From NCBI GenBank assembly GCA_951799445.1, contig OX637295.1, positions 4,278,001 through 4,342,000 of the forward strand: 64,000 nt of DNA, in the 5' to 3' direction. This DNA comes from Pseudisothecium myosuroides. Lineage: Eukaryota; Streptophyta; Bryopsida; Hypnales; Lembophyllaceae. Below the pieces are notes generated by a model. It did not search any database, was not told where the DNA came from, and worked only from the letters and a program-made list of their open reading frames with translations. Positions 45,167 through 57,945 of this stretch are shown in pieces; position 1 is the stretch's first letter, and each line of letters starts with the position of its first letter. The position numbers and the translations under genes are program-made.

Positions 45167-47451
45167 ATGGCGCCGAGGTTGAAATTGCCGGATAACTTCT
45201 GCGTGAGGACATTTGGCTCTTCACGCAACAGTCATGGTTTGCGCAAGTATTTGCCGGCGCCGCAAGAGGTTCAATTGATCTCGAAGACGCGATTGACCGA
45301 CTCCGTGGTTGGTCCTTTTCCCTTGTTTCCATCGCTCTCATAGGCTACGATTATCTCGGCGGAGGTTCCTAATCCAGCGTTGGAGGTAAGTAGCAAGAAG
45401 GGGAAGGAGAAACCAAAGGCGCGCAAGCGAAGGAAAATTGCCCCGACCACCGTGACGAGAAGATGGCAAAAGGTCTGGTCATGTACACTATAAGAAAGAC
45501 ACATTTTTGGGGTCGTTTGGCAAAAAATGCGCTTTTTTTTTATGTTTGGCGTCTGGTGATTTGGAACTGCAATAGTGGGAATTTTGTGTGACGTCTACAG
45601 AAACCAGCAACTAGGAGACAGGTACATGTCAGCGTGGACGGGCATGTCAAAATGAACGTCCAAAAAAACAGGCTCACGTTTTTATGAGACATATTGATGT
45701 TTTTTGGAACGTCCAAAAAAACATAGATTGCCACGTCAACAAGCAGACCCATTTTGACTTTAGATAAATCAATGAAAATTACTACAATTAATAATAAAAT
45801 GCTGACCAAATGTAAAATTTTTAGGAAAAAGGCAGCCACGTGGCATGCTTTGCAAAAAAGGGCAATGGATGGATGTACACCATGGATGAAAAGAAAAATC
45901 CTTTATACAAGTAAGGTGGTAGGAAGATTGACAACCCGTATGGGATATTTTAAGCAAGAACTGTGTTCAATGTAAAATGTCTAAACAACATGATCCAAAT
46001 GTCTGAAACAACATCAGGATGTCTGAAACAACATTGAGATGTTTGAAACAACGTCTAGACGTCTAGAATAACGTCTTCATTTACAATGGTCAAGTTCCTA
46101 TATTCTAAGTATCCCATATCTTTTGTCTCACTATGGACGGACAAGGGATATAAATAGGACTCCTCTATCCTTCATTCTCACTAACTTTCAATGAAGTAAT
46201 TCCTTCATTTGGCCATCAAAAATTCTCTTGATGGTAGATGGTAAATTATTTTTCATTGACCGTGCCCTGTGGTACAATGTGCATCAATTAATGTCTCAAA
46301 AAACGTCTGGACGTCTAAGTTGCTGTTTCAAAAAATGCCACGTCAGATCATGCTACATTTCAAAAAATGCCACATCAGATGCCACGTTAGATGCCACGTC
46401 ATGGATGGGTTGGATGAAAAATAAATCTACGTGGCTTTATTTTCCTATGAGGCGCCACTATGGCATCCACATGGCGCATTGTAGGGAGCTTAGAAGACCA
46501 TGTTTCTTGTGATGTCTTTAAAAAATAAGCCCAAATTTTGCACGTTTTTGGCCTAATAGAGCACGTTTTTTGCCCATCTGTTTTAACGAATTTTGTAGGA
46601 CATCAACGCGGATTTTTTTTGCGTCTTACATGACGTGGTACCATGTTTTTTCTAACATAAAAAAAAACATCAGTTTCTTATAGTGATAGATTCACATGGG
46701 CCGAAGGTGAATTTGATGCAGCAGGCAATCTCACCGAGGTCGTTTGCAAGAGTTGCAGCAGTGTGAGCGGCAAAAAAAAATTATTGTTTTCTAAGGCGAC
46801 AACTTCAAGAAGCACAAGGGAAAACGGACATGCACGTTCGATGGCGAGCCCTTTGCGGATTTGAAGAAGGGCGGCACTTATCTGAAGCAAAATTGCAAAT
46901 ACGTTCAATTCAACAAGCTTTGGGTGGGGCGACGTCTGGCCGGTATTGTTGTAGACCAGTTGGTGGCTAGCTTGGAGGCTGAAGCGAGCAGGAAGGGAGT
47001 ACAATTCTCTACCTTATTCCAGGTTCTTAATTCCGGTCGTCCCATGTGCGATTATGAAAGGCAACAACATTTACTAAGGCATCTGAAGGTTAAGAATGTA
47101 CCTAGGAAGCACTAGTCTAAAACATCTGGTTGGATAATGAGTGAACACCTTCACGGTTCGATCATGGCTGCTCTCAAATTTATGGTGCAGTCTGCTCGAA
47201 TTGTGTCCATAAGTGCTGATGAAGTAACAACAGTGGACACTACTTCATGGATTGGGGTTCATGTTTATGTTGTAGAGTCATGCGAGAGAATCCCGCACCT
47301 CCTCCATCTTTCTTGTGTCACTGACAATGGAACTACAGATAAGCTCACCGATGTAATTATGTATTTTCTACTTGGCGAGGGAGGTCTTACGCATGAGCAA
47401 ATTACAGGTAAGCTCTTGTCTTTTGGGGCAGACGGGGTAAGCACTTTTCAA
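45167..47451 (+). pseudogene. hAT-like transposase pseudogene, split by CACTA elements
   Basis: Part 1 (45167-45485) starts MAPRLKLPDNFCVRTFGSS, has one TAG, and ends in a basic stretch (KKGKEKPKARKRRK). Part 2 (46686-47451) begins with RFTWAEGEFDAAGNLTEVVC and CKSC then KHKGKRTC, a BED-like zinc finger, with a one-base slip near 46800. Then come LLRHLKVKNV, a TAG at about 47113 where Trp is expected, and the DUF4371/RNase H-like core including SISADEVTTVDTTSWIGVHV and LLSFGADGVSTFQ. It breaks off at CACTA element 2. The conserved words are typical of plant hAT (TTF/ZMYM-like) transposases. It is dead: two nonsense codons, one frameshift, two insertions. Confidence 0.75.
45486..46685 (+). mobile_element. 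CACTA-type element 1
   Basis: 1200 bases inserted in the hAT pseudogene. It starts CACTATAAGAAA and ends TTTCTTATAGTG, a perfect 12-base inverted terminal repeat. Flanking triplets are GTA and ATA, a 3-base duplication with one mismatch. Subterminal DNA is rich in ACGTC/GATGT words (46000-46090, 46290-46400), as expected for CACTA transposase binding sites. There is no transposase ORF, so it is non-autonomous. Confidence 0.82.
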
Positions 47452-50270
47452 CACTATAAGAAAACATTGTTTTATGTGACGTCAAGAAAAAACATGAAAT
47501 TATGGTATTTTGTCCCCCAAGGTTGTCAACTATAATGTCCACAAAAATGCGTAAGGGTTGACAAGCAAAAAACTTGTCCAAATCAAAGAAAACAAGGTCA
47601 AATTGTTCCTAGTTTTTAGAAACATCTAATGAACTTAGCATTCCAGGCCGAAATTTCACTACCCTGTAACTGCCACGTTGATGCCACGTTTGTAGTTTCA
47701 ATAGAAATTTTTTCAATTTTTTTTTTTTTTTTTTTCAATTTTTTTCCCAAACTGCCCTTTTTTATAGCGAAGTGGCATGACGGCGGCAGAGGCCGCTTGG
47801 CCACACTTTTCACTTGTCAGGGAAGACGATTCGTCACGTGCTAACTTATTTATGAAAAGATGTGGAGCGACATAAGCTGAAAATACTTTTGTTGCCGAAC
47901 AACACGTGCTGTCTAGTCATTTTGTATTTTATAGTAACATCATAGCGTTCAGTCGAATGCTATTGTGGACTTCTCATACGTTTAAAACGTTTCATGATGT
48001 AGTACTCCCGCATGTCCTGTGACGTCCGCAAGTGACACAGTGTGCAAGTTTCATGTGTTTCTCTTGTGCACTGTGATGTTGTGTCGAACATGCCGTGGAA
48101 GTGAATTATTATTGCAAGTACCTAATGACGTCTACTTCGGCAGTGCTTTGGAAATGGGAATGTCCGTGAATAATTTTGGCAAGCGTGCTCAAGACAAGCA
48201 GAAATCCATAAGAATGACGGATGAGACGTCGTCATGTTAGCTTCAAATGGTGGAAATGACATCGTATTGTGCTTCTGACCCAGCTGCCAAACATGCTACT
48301 GCACGTCCGTATTCGTTCTTTACTTTGTCTTGTTGCACATAATGCTAGTGCACCATAGTTGCAGCATTCTCTATAACGGCATGCAGATGAACATGCTTGT
48401 TGACGAGCTTGGACATGATGATGAAATGTGGAAATGTATTACATTGACAGGAACCACTGAGATGCACATCCAAATGAACCGTTATTGTTGCTTGTAGGAA
48501 CAGCATGCCATGTTGACGGTGACTGCCAGTAATTGAAAATTTCCCTTCAATAACCAGCTTTTGCTTTCAGGTCCACTTTGCTTTCCGTGACGTCTGAACA
48601 CTTGTGTCATCCCAAATGAATTCCTTGTACAAATTTTTTTCCATAAATGTTTATCGAAGGCCTGAGCAAACGCATGAACCACAGCCAACAAAACTTGTGT
48701 CCAGGTATCATACGCCCAAGTTAATGTGCAGCCTCACAAGAAAGGTTAGTCCAATGCCATTTTGGAGGGTACTATGTGCTCACAAAGAAATTGCTCAATA
48801 ATAGTGAATCCGTTTGCACAATTCACTTGGGATATAGCCGTAGCCAGTTACATGAAGACTATTACAAATGCCTATACATGCTACAAAATCAACATGGTGG
48901 AGATTCAACCACAACATCTATAAATTCCTCGTACAACACGTTCCAGCTACATAATTCCTTTCGTGTCACATCATCTAGGAGTCCCGTGCGTACCTGCAAT
49001 GGTGATCTCTTCCTTTCAGAAAGAACCTTCACTAGTAAGAATTCACGCTAGCTTGGTTTCACTAACGGGAAAGAATGCAATGCCTGATAAATGCTTGAAA
49101 TGTCACCTCAACCGATGTGCGATGGGGGCTCCTCAGGTAACTGATGATAACATTCAGGAGTGCGCAAACTTAGCCCGCTTTGATGATGATGGCACTTCCT
49201 GTACAATGAAGTCATGAATTGAAATTAGGAGTGGGTACAGAATTTGCCTGCTGTAGAAACTTTGTACCTCTTTCAGGAATTTGATCACCTGTAACTTTCA
49301 AACAGTGCACAACAAAGCCTAGTTTCACACAAACCTTTGAAGACTCTGCGGGAGGTTGGATGTAAAAATTGTGCAGGCAAGTACCAATGTCCCAAACACA
49401 ATCCAAAGCAGTCAAAGAAAAACATTGATCCAAAAAGGGGCCACGTACCACGAGCAGCGTTGCACTCTGTGCATAGTTGAAGGGATGCATACTTTAAGCG
49501 TTGCAGACATTTTGCATGCCAGTGGACGATAAAACCGATAGTTCATCTTGCACCGAAGAAGCGTGTACAATTATTGGCGATGTATGTGCACATCTGTAAT
49601 CCTTTCATTCACACGGTAGTGTCATTGTATTGCGTGAGTTTGTATACTAAATTCTGTTGTTTTTATGACCCAGGCTGAAACTAACTTCACAAATGTTGAG
49701 CACGTACCTGAGCTTGTGCATCTGCTTCAACTGTCATGACTGCTAATAATGTGGAGGTGGTTCTGGCCTAGTGTTATACATGTGCATCCACTTCCTGCTC
49801 AACCTTTGGTACAGACATAGTAAGGTCTGAGAAGTTTAACACCAATGAAGTTCGTTGTTGAGCCACAAGCGTTTGTGACAGAATGTCTTCCCCTTTTGTT
49901 TTCTTAGAAAAAGTTGACCGCCAACCCAATCTACATCACTGGTTAGTGCCCTCTGAAACACGGTGCGTGACCGTCAATATTCTTCATTTCTATATGTGTG
50001 GAAGTGGATGCGCTTATATAGAATTTCATTGAGTGAAGTGAGGCACACACGTAGGAAATCAAGAACTTCCTGTGTAATGGAAGCGAACTTATAGTGGGTG
50101 AAACTCTACATTAGCTGAGTTTGCATCAAATGGGTGAACTTTTTCACCCATGGAAAACGTACCTTGCTAGGGTCGCATGCGTCAACAACGAATTTCTTCT
50201 TCTGTATTCACTTTCACTTGAACCAATCAATTATACTTCAGAACAAACAAATAACGTGCATCTTATAGTG
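47452..50270 (+). mobile_element. CACTA-type element 2 (3' end uncertain)
   Basis: CACTATAAGAAA begins directly after the transposase codon for Gln in VSTFQ, flanked by CAA. GACGTC-like words recur inside (near 47478, 48022, 48127, 48230). Possible 3' ends are TTATAGTG at 50263-50270 or 50089-50096; neither has a matching CAA flank, so the end may be lost. ORFs of 60-130 codons inside show no family I recognise. The rest of the hAT gene was not found downstream. Confidence 0.5.
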
Positions 50271-51116
50271 ACCGAAGTACCTGCACTCAGTAACGAACGA
50301 TTCAAACTACATAACTTCCTGTGAACTAGATTTTGCACTTTCACAAAATCCAGGAAACAATAGTATAGGGGTTCTTCGTTCTAGGAAAAGGTTTAACAGT
50401 CTAACGTTTTATGACTAAAAGTCACTTACAAATAGATTTATATTTACAAGTTTAGTATAATATGATATCACTCTTATTCCCGTGTGTAAAATTTGTTGGC
50501 CAGTCCATTACCAATGTATGTATAAAGTCCCAATCCTATATAGTGTCCTAAGGGAGGCCAAATCATTCTTTGTCAAATAAATCAGGTTTTGTCAAATGAA
50601 TCTTATATAAAGCATGCACTAGGACTTAATCATAACAAGATAGTATTGATAAAATAGTATATATACAATTCATTCATTATACCTTTATATGTTTTTATGT
50701 CAAATAGTCCAGTCAATCTTCAGCTAATGCGATCATGCAAGAATGACTAACGTTTCCGTATTCTACGTCAAATAATTCTCAGTTGTGAATGTATGATGAT
50801 GTCAAATAGTTCTTATTCTTTTACTTTTGTTAAATTATGTCAAATGAATCCAAACCAACAAGGATTAACATACAAACATAACATTGGAACAATTTACATT
50901 TGGACCAAACATGTAGAACCTATGACCAACACTTAAAACAAATCACAATTTATTTTATTACACAAACCTTAAGACCAATTACTTAAATACAACAATGACC
51001 AAACATAAGTATATATTGCAAGGATCCTCCCATGGACCTAAAAGCATAAGAACCAACTTTAGTAATAAGCATATAAAATAATATTTAAAAATTAACTATA
51101 TATATTTATATATATT
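50271..51116. other. AT-rich intergenic with recurring GTCAAAT motif
   Basis: No gene. The words GTCAAATAAATC, GTCAAATGAATC, GTCAAATAGTCC and GTCAAATAATTC recur between about 50570 and 50860 at irregular spacing, as in an old tandem array. Confidence 0.4.
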
Positions 51117-51480
51117 ATAACAGCCCTATAGACGCCCTTGAGACCCAAAGGCGTGCCCCAAAGCCCAAAACCATATGACCCAGCGGAGCCCAAGGTCGTA
51201 GACCAAAAATCATACAGATGGGTTTATCACCAAGTTCTGGACCCTATAGTCGTGGTAATCAGCCCAAAACCAAGGACAACAGCCCCATTACCACTGCACA
51301 CCCTTTAACGGTGGAAAATTGTAAGAAAAAATGAGCTGGGACCTATTCCCGTGGGTAGCAGACCCTATGGCCGTGCAATTGGACCCAAAGCCGCGCGCCG
51401 TACCCTAAGATTGTGGATCAAATCCCTGATCAGGGAGGTCGCAGCGCAGGCCGCAGCACCTGACACGCCTTCCAAATTCG
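51117..51480. repeat. Degenerate repeat of about 20 bases, GC-richer
   Basis: Variants of ACCCTATGGCCGTG repeat across the stretch (for example GACCCTATAGTCGTGG, GACCCTATGGCCGTGC, ACCCAAAGGCGTGCC). It stands out from AT-rich flanks. It could be a decayed minisatellite. Confidence 0.5.
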
Positions 51481-52702
51481 AATGATCAAATTTCTTTCAA
51501 TTTACTTATGCGATTGATCAGATTGATCATTGCATCCTTCAAGTGAATGGTTTCAAGAAGAAATTTCATGATTTGGAGATTTGGGAAGAGTCTAGAGCAA
51601 ACGCAAGCACAGCGACTGATTTTGATGCCGATTCAAAAATTTCCAACAATTTGTTCACAATTTCTCTTCATCGATTGCAATTTCACGAAGTTCTCCTTCA
51701 GCAAACACAAGGCACAAGGAATCCGACCCTTGGGGTTCAAAACTTTCGAAATTTCGCAGTTTTTCCCACCCCCGCCTTACTAACAATGTTGAAATTTAAT
51801 CCGAAAACCCCAAGAGTACGTTATGAATTTAGATAATTGTGCTTACTGAGAAGATTGAATCGTTTGTGATCAAACGTCGAACTACACCCATCAATTGATG
51901 ATCAAACTTTGGCACCGAACTCCAAGGTAGGTTGCAGCGACGTCGGACACCCTTTGCTGCTCCTGCTCCACCTCCACCGCTTCGATCGCAATCCAACCCC
52001 GTCCTCAACTCAGCAATCTTCACCTCCGATCAGCCTCATGCTTCGGCGATACTTTCACGATCTCGTAATTCTTCATAACAATCACAAATCAGTCCAGCAA
52101 CTCAATCGCCCCCGCCAAACCAGCTTCGTGCAATACCACAAATGGACAATGCCAATTTCGAAATTTTTCCACTACTGCAAATTTACTCAAAAGACCGCCT
52201 CACGACACAAGCATGACAGGTGAAGGAAATTCTAATCCAAAAGAAATCACTCAAAACATAAAAGAAGACAACAAAGCATGTAACAATTACACAAAAATGC
52301 ACATATAATTCATATATAAATATAAAATTTGGGACTCACAATGCCATCGATTATTTTATTTTTTATTTTTTTATAGTTTTCAAAAAAAATGAACTGGCGT
52401 GATTATGAAGAGGTGTGACCTAGGTTGCACCTCATTCATCCAAGTGTTTTTATTTTTATTTTTATTAATTTTTATTTTTCCATCCATCCTAGGCTTATAG
52501 ACCTATTTACACTTAAGAATGTAATTTAACTTTATTTTTATTTTTACTTTTACTTTTACTTTTTCCTACAAAGGAGCCCCTAATAGGCTAAAATAGTCTA
52601 AATTTACTATTTTAAAATAAAATTCATTCTACACTTCCTGAAATGAGCCGGTTTTGACGGATTGAAACTGCACAGACTATGAAATCACTCACCGGTTTAG
52701 GT
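51481..52702. other. Intergenic with overlapping ORFs, no gene recognised
   Basis: Plus-strand frames at 51543-51836 and 51909-52223 and a minus-strand frame at 52023-51829 overlap and lack motifs. From 52231 the DNA is simple T- and A-rich, including TTTTTATTTTTATTTTTATT runs at 52450-52570. Confidence 0.35.
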
Positions 52703-53102
52703 TCACTTCTTGTTGATGTCCAAAAGGACTGTACCAGCAGAAGCTTTCGTTTCCACTGCGCGTGCTCCTAGTACCTGCGCTGTTGGCAACCAATATGTCA
52801 AAGCACGGCAAACCACTATTCCAGCAATATCGGCAGGATTACAACCTATTAAGTCGCCGTTGTGTTCTCGACAACTGCAACACTTCTTAGTCCAAATGTC
52901 AAAAGTTTCTAGATTGTAAAGCATGCTTCTTGAATTCCTAAAATAATTCCTCCATATCTGATAACGTCTACTCCTCTCCAAAGCTAAAGAACTTCTTCTA
53001 TGCGTCACCGCTGCGGCCTCACGTTGGTCCAAACGCCACGTGGATCCAGTAAAGCAAACTCCATGAAGACAACATGACAATATCCATCAAAACAACCCCA
53101 GG
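52703..53102 (-). other. Minus-strand open frame, possible exon
   Basis: An open stretch of about 125 codons on the RBX1-like strand. There is no ATG in its first 50 codons, so if real it is an exon. It contains KKCCSCREHNGDLIGC and ends LLDINKK. I do not recognise it, and it is not the missing RING exon of the RBX1-like gene. Confidence 0.2.
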
Positions 53103-53940
53103 TCCAGACTAAAGTTCAAATCCGAAATCCGAAATTTAAAGGATGAAGCACCAACCTTCTGTATGTCTTCAATTTTGTCTTTGCTGAAAACAAAAGAAAT
53201 TGTAATTAAAAGAAAGAAGTACCTTACTATGACATGGCTTTTGTTTTTATATAATTCAATAATGTCAAAATCGAATTTTTATAAAAAGTTTAGAAACAAT
53301 TAACAAAATTTGTAGAAAATAAGTAAGAACTATGTTGAAAACTTCACTAAAAAAGGGCCGGTGTTGGAAGGGTTTAGAATTGGTGGCCAACATGACTATG
53401 ATAGTATGTAAAAGAGTGCAACCATTTTGCACTTGCTCACATTAGCAAAAGTTAGTGCAACACATGAATCACACCATTTGGCATTCATATTTACAAATAT
53501 CAAAATGCTTTAATAAATCCACTATCCATTTGCATCGCATATTCATTATTAATTCATTACTTAAGCATCTTTTCAAATCTACATCTAATGCTTTCTCTTC
53601 CTTGCTAATTGTCTCAAGCTTAAACCTCTCGATTCAAGAATGGGTTTGTTAGACTCACTAAAAATTAAACATTGATGCATATCATCAGTAAACAAAATTA
53701 TGATAAATACACCGTTTTTGCTTTTATGATTTTCTTAAATTTGAAAAGACATGACATTTAATTCACAATGAAGAAATAAAGAACTATGAAAGAATTAGAA
53801 GACTACAAAACCGAAATCATCTTTCATTCATTTCATTCATATAAATGTAAACAAACCACTTTTGGGTTAAAAAGTAATTTTTTCGTCATTGCAAAGACAA
53901 AAACCATGCCCCACTACAGTAAACGATGGAAAACACGTAC
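53103..53940. other. Region where the last RBX1-like exon should lie
   Basis: I searched the minus strand for a CNHAFHFHC-like exon and found none. Only short ORFs. Confidence 0.4.
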
Positions 53941-54281
53941 CCCAAGCTACTGTGCACTCCTAGATCGTTGCACTTGCTTGATTCGCCTGGCACTCAATAC
54001 ACAAGTTCATATATGATTCCGGCAAATCCCGCAATTGTCCACCACAATATCTGCAAAACACAAGGTCCAGGATAAAACTCCAATCAATCATGGGATCACA
54101 TGTAAAACCCTAAAAAAACACAAGCAATTGAACAACGCCACAAGAATTGGATCACACCCCAAGCCCAGTGCGCCACAGAATTCCACAGTTTCTTGATCTT
54201 AAAACGCTCCGGATGCTTAAAGACGGCCATGGAGCTTGCAGAGGCGTTGGAACCTAAACCAGTTGACCCCGTGATCGCCAT
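53941..54281 (-). pseudogene. RBX1: RBX1-like RING-box gene, decayed
   Basis: RBX1 is the RING subunit of cullin E3 ubiquitin ligases. Exon 1 (54281-54158) has a clean ATG and reads HPERFKIKKLWNSVAHWAW, matching the cullin-binding strand of RBX1 (KRFEIKKWNAVALWAW) with one extra residue. GT donor, TTTTGCAG acceptor. Exon 2 (54050-53941) reads DIVVDNCGICRNHI, the first zinc ligands, then needs a one-base insertion to continue as NLCIECQANQASAT; a TAG follows before ECTVAWG, then a GTACGT donor. The third exon is missing. The intron is retained, so this is a duplicated gene and not a retrocopy. Upstream is a CT-rich stretch typical of a plant 5' UTR. Confidence 0.78.
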
Positions 54282-54484
54282 TTCCGTGTCCGACCATGAT
54301 GTTCTGTCTCTTACTCTTTCTCTTTCCCTGAAAAGCCCTTCCTCTCTCTCTCTAATAAGCGTTAAGACGATGGAAATCGATCGGAAGCAAGAACGCTAGA
54401 ATTTGCATGGCTTGCTGCGTGAACTCAGTGGGTGAGCGTCAAACCCTAGAACTTCGGATCCCAGTGGACTTGTATGTGTATAGT

Positions 54485-54615
54485 CCAGGGCTTTTTTTTC
54501 TGGCGAAATTTCGCCAGATTCCGCCAAATCTGACCACTACGGCTCTGTCCCTCCAAAAACTGGCCAGTGCAGTGATGCCAGAGGGAGGGACACGAGTCCA
54601 AAAAAAAAGCCCTGG
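54485..54615. mobile_element. Short CCAGGGC-ended element (hAT-like MITE)
   Basis: 131 bases, start CCAGGGCTTTTTTTTCTGG, end AAAAAAAGCCCTGG. Flanking 8-mers are TGTATAGT and TGTATACA, six of eight matching, as for an old hAT target duplication. The interior has GCGAAATTTCGCC, itself palindromic. It lies upstream of the RBX1-like pseudogene. Confidence 0.72.
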
Positions 54616-55278
54616 TGTATACATACCAAAAGAAAAGAGTGGATAATGAGTGATTTCTGGATTTGAAAAAAGGTTACTTGTGACTATATGATTTTTTTTT
54701 CTTGAAACACACGGAGAATTTCCATTAAAAAAGGGAAAGAGTACACAGAACCAGAGGAGGAAGTCCCCGGCAGAGCTTTTTTCATTTTCTAAATTAAATT
54801 TTTTTTTGTGTTCTTCGAAAGACACCCAACTATTTCCACTTGTTTAAAAAAAAATAAAAAAAAACGTGCACACACACAACCTACAGTAGAAGCTACCAGC
54901 AAGAACCCTGAATACGAGGCTCCAAGTAAACAACTACTATACTAAAACCCACTTGTTAACGCCTCCAGCTCAAGGGCCAAACATATGAGGGCATGCCTCG
55001 CTTAAGTGAAGGCTCGCACAACTTATATCAATTCAATCTTTAGCATTGAAATAATGCAGGTGAGGTTCTATTCGGTTAACTTAAATTTGTGGTTGTACTG
55101 ATTGTGATCTTATAGTTTTATTATAGTTTTATATGATGAAGACTGAATTCGAATTTTTATCAATTAAATTTTAGAAAAAAGTGTCCGTCATTAAGAAATG
55201 GTTAAGTACAATCACATTTCAGATTAAATGGAAACTAAACCATAATCATTAGTGCATTCCGATGATTAATTTTAGAGA
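54616..55278. other. Intergenic, no gene seen
   Basis: A minus-strand 128-codon frame spans 54825-54439 but runs through the MITE above and is therefore not a gene. A-rich runs at 54845-54865. Confidence 0.45.
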
Positions 55279-57257
55279 TTAACCCCTAAAGTTTCATGAC
55301 TATGTTAGTATGTTTTCACCAAAAACATTCCAAAATTGCCATTTCTAGTACACGTACCATATTTTGGAAAAAATAAACATTTTTGGATACATATAACCAT
55401 ACGATCTTGTAGTATGCTAGCTTGAGAACATGTAGAATTTTTTTTATAAATTTCTACCGTGTGGATTGCTAGATATGAGTTTTTTAATTCACAGAAATCC
55501 TTTATTTGGTTTTGCAAAAAACAAGGCAGCTGCACTTCACAAGCTCACATTTGTATGAAAAAATGTCTAAAATGATGGTGCTTCTTTGGTTTCATTCTTC
55601 ACGGCAAGTTGGCTACATGCTTGAAAATTTTCAGATCATTTGGAGTTGTATTTCAAAGTTTACTTTAGAGCAGAGAATCCATAATTGCCCGCAAACAAAA
55701 TCTCCTCATAACTTTGATTCATCTCATTGATCAAAATGGAATGATTCAAAGCTTTCCATGTATATATAAATCTAGAAAATCAATTTCAAATTTTTGTTTC
55801 TACAAAATCTGATTTTTTTTATCAGTCAAGATTATCTATTTAAGGGAAAAAAAATAACATATTAGGTCACATTGTCACAACTTTTGACTCGTATTTCCAA
55901 ATGTCATGAAATTTTGTGCACACTAGTGTGCCTTGTGCCATTGCCACACCCAAAATAAAAGTACAAACAATTTTTTAATTTTTTAATTCATTGAAACTTT
56001 GAAATTCAATAACTTACACACCACCATAATGTGAGAGGTTGCGTTCTTGGCACAAATTGAAAGATATATGCACAAAGGAGTTTAAGGGCTTTGTTTTGTT
56101 GCGTTTCGACATGCAATGTGAAAGTTATAGTTTTACAAAATAAGAAATAATTTAATTAATTTTTTTAATTTAAAAAAAATTCATAACTTTCACACCATAG
56201 GTCTAAATGCCACAAAACTGGCACAAATAGAAAGCTCTATATACAAAGGAATGCAAAGGCTTTGTTTTATGGCGTTTGGACATGCAATGTGAAAGTTAGT
56301 TTTTTTACAAAATAAAACATAACTTTATTCAATTTATTTATTTAAAAAAATCCACTACTTTCACACCATAGGTCCAAACGCCACAAAATTGGCATGAATA
56401 GAAAATTCTATGCACGAAGTAGTACAACGGCTTTGTTTTGTGGTGTTTGGACATGCAATGTGAAAGTTATGGTTTTCCAATAATAACTAGTGTGCCTTGT
56501 GCCACTGCCAAAGTCAAAATAAAACTAAAAGTATTTTTTTAATTTTTTGATTCATGAAAACTTCAAAAATCTAAAACTTTCACATTGCAAGTCCAAATGC
56601 CACAAAATAAAGCCCATGCATCCCTTCTCATAAAGAGCTTTCCAATGGTAGCAAAAACATGACTAATTGACACACGTTTCAAAAGGTACATAATTTAGCA
56701 TAAATTATAATTTATAAGATCCAAAAATAACTCTAAAATCTATAACTTTCACACCGTGGGTCCAAACACCACAAAGCAAAGCCCGTGCACCCCTCCTTGT
56801 TGAGGGCTTTCCGACGGAACCAAACACACCATTGAGGGATGCACAATCCGGGAGATCTCAATGTAACAACAAATAAAACAAACAAACAAATAAACAAACA
56901 AATAAACAAACAGCAAAACTTAAGGTATGGAGAATAGAAGATAATTTAATTCAATTTCCAAATTCATAAAAAGTTTGAAATTCAATAATTTCCACCCGTA
57001 TGTCCAAATGCCTCAAAACAAACTCTGTGCACCCCTATTTGCCAAGAGCTTTCGAGCGGTACCAACAACGCCTCTGGACGCCTTACAATTTCTTAAATCT
57101 TAGGGTATCAAAAAAAAAAAACTTCAATTATAGATGAAAGATATTCCTTGTCCATACCTTCTAATAAAATTTTAGGCTAAAACATTCTAATCATGCACAC
57201 CTGCCTACTCAAAATTGCTATATAGCCAAAAACGTAGTATGGTTCTTTAAGGATTAA
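55279..57257 (+). mobile_element. TTAA element T11, enlarged by tandem repeats
   Basis: TTAACCCCTAAAGTTTC starts at 55279 and GGTTCTTTAAGGATTAA ends at 57257, matching the T1 right end GGTCCTTCAGGGGTTAA. The first 600 bases are family 1-like; the centre is the repeat field 55930-57080. No paralogous empty site is available here, so the pairing of these ends is an inference. Confidence 0.5.
55930..57080. repeat. Tandem field of TTTGGACATGCAATGTGAAAG units
   Basis: Units of about 170-180 bases carry GGCTTTGTTTTGT.GCGTTT, ACATGCAATGTGAAAG and TTTCACACCATAGGTC words at about 56089, 56264 and 56430, then diverged units to 57080. Related single units lie at 6650-6690 and 29455-29580. A (AAAC/AAAT)n run is at 56861-56925. 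Confidence 0.65.
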
Positions 57258-57897
57258 GTTAGAGCTATGACCAATAATCATTTAAAAATAAAATTGAACC
57301 TCTTTGTTGTTGCCAAATTTTGAGGAAGCAAAAAAGAAGAACTTCTTAATTGAAAATATTATTTGTAGACGTCATAGTTACTTCTAAAACATGAAATAAG
57401 TAAAATTATGAATTGGGAATGTATTTGACTATATTTTTTTTAAAACACTCTAAAATTGTCATTCCTAGTATAAGTGCCAAATTTAAAAAATAAATAAATA
57501 TGGACACATATAATTGTAGGATCTTGTAGTAAACTAATTTGAAAAGATGTGAAAAAAATTCAAAAATTTTCACCATGTGGATTGCAAGATATTAGCGTTT
57601 GAATCGACAAAATTCTTTTTTTTGGCCTTAAGAAAAACCAGGCAGCTGCCCTTCACAAGGTCACATTTGTATGAAAAAATGTCCAAAATGGTGGTTACTC
57701 TTTGGATTAATTCTTCAAGGCAAGTTGTCTACATCCTTGGAAAAATTTAGATAATTTGGAATGATATAATATATAGGAAAAAATTAGTAAGTAGAAAGAA
57801 GTAGAGAATGTTTCGAAATACTAAATTGTCACAAATTTAGTTTTGGAATTGAAAAATGTCAATCCCAATGGTTGTAGTGTTGTCATATACAATCTAA

Positions 57898-57945
<48 letters not shown>

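Noticed and set aside
45167..47451. Intact transposase gene
   Set aside because: Two nonsense codons, one frameshift and two insertions interrupt it.
54439..54825. 128-codon minus-strand frame
   Set aside because: It reads straight through the CCAGGGC-ended MITE.
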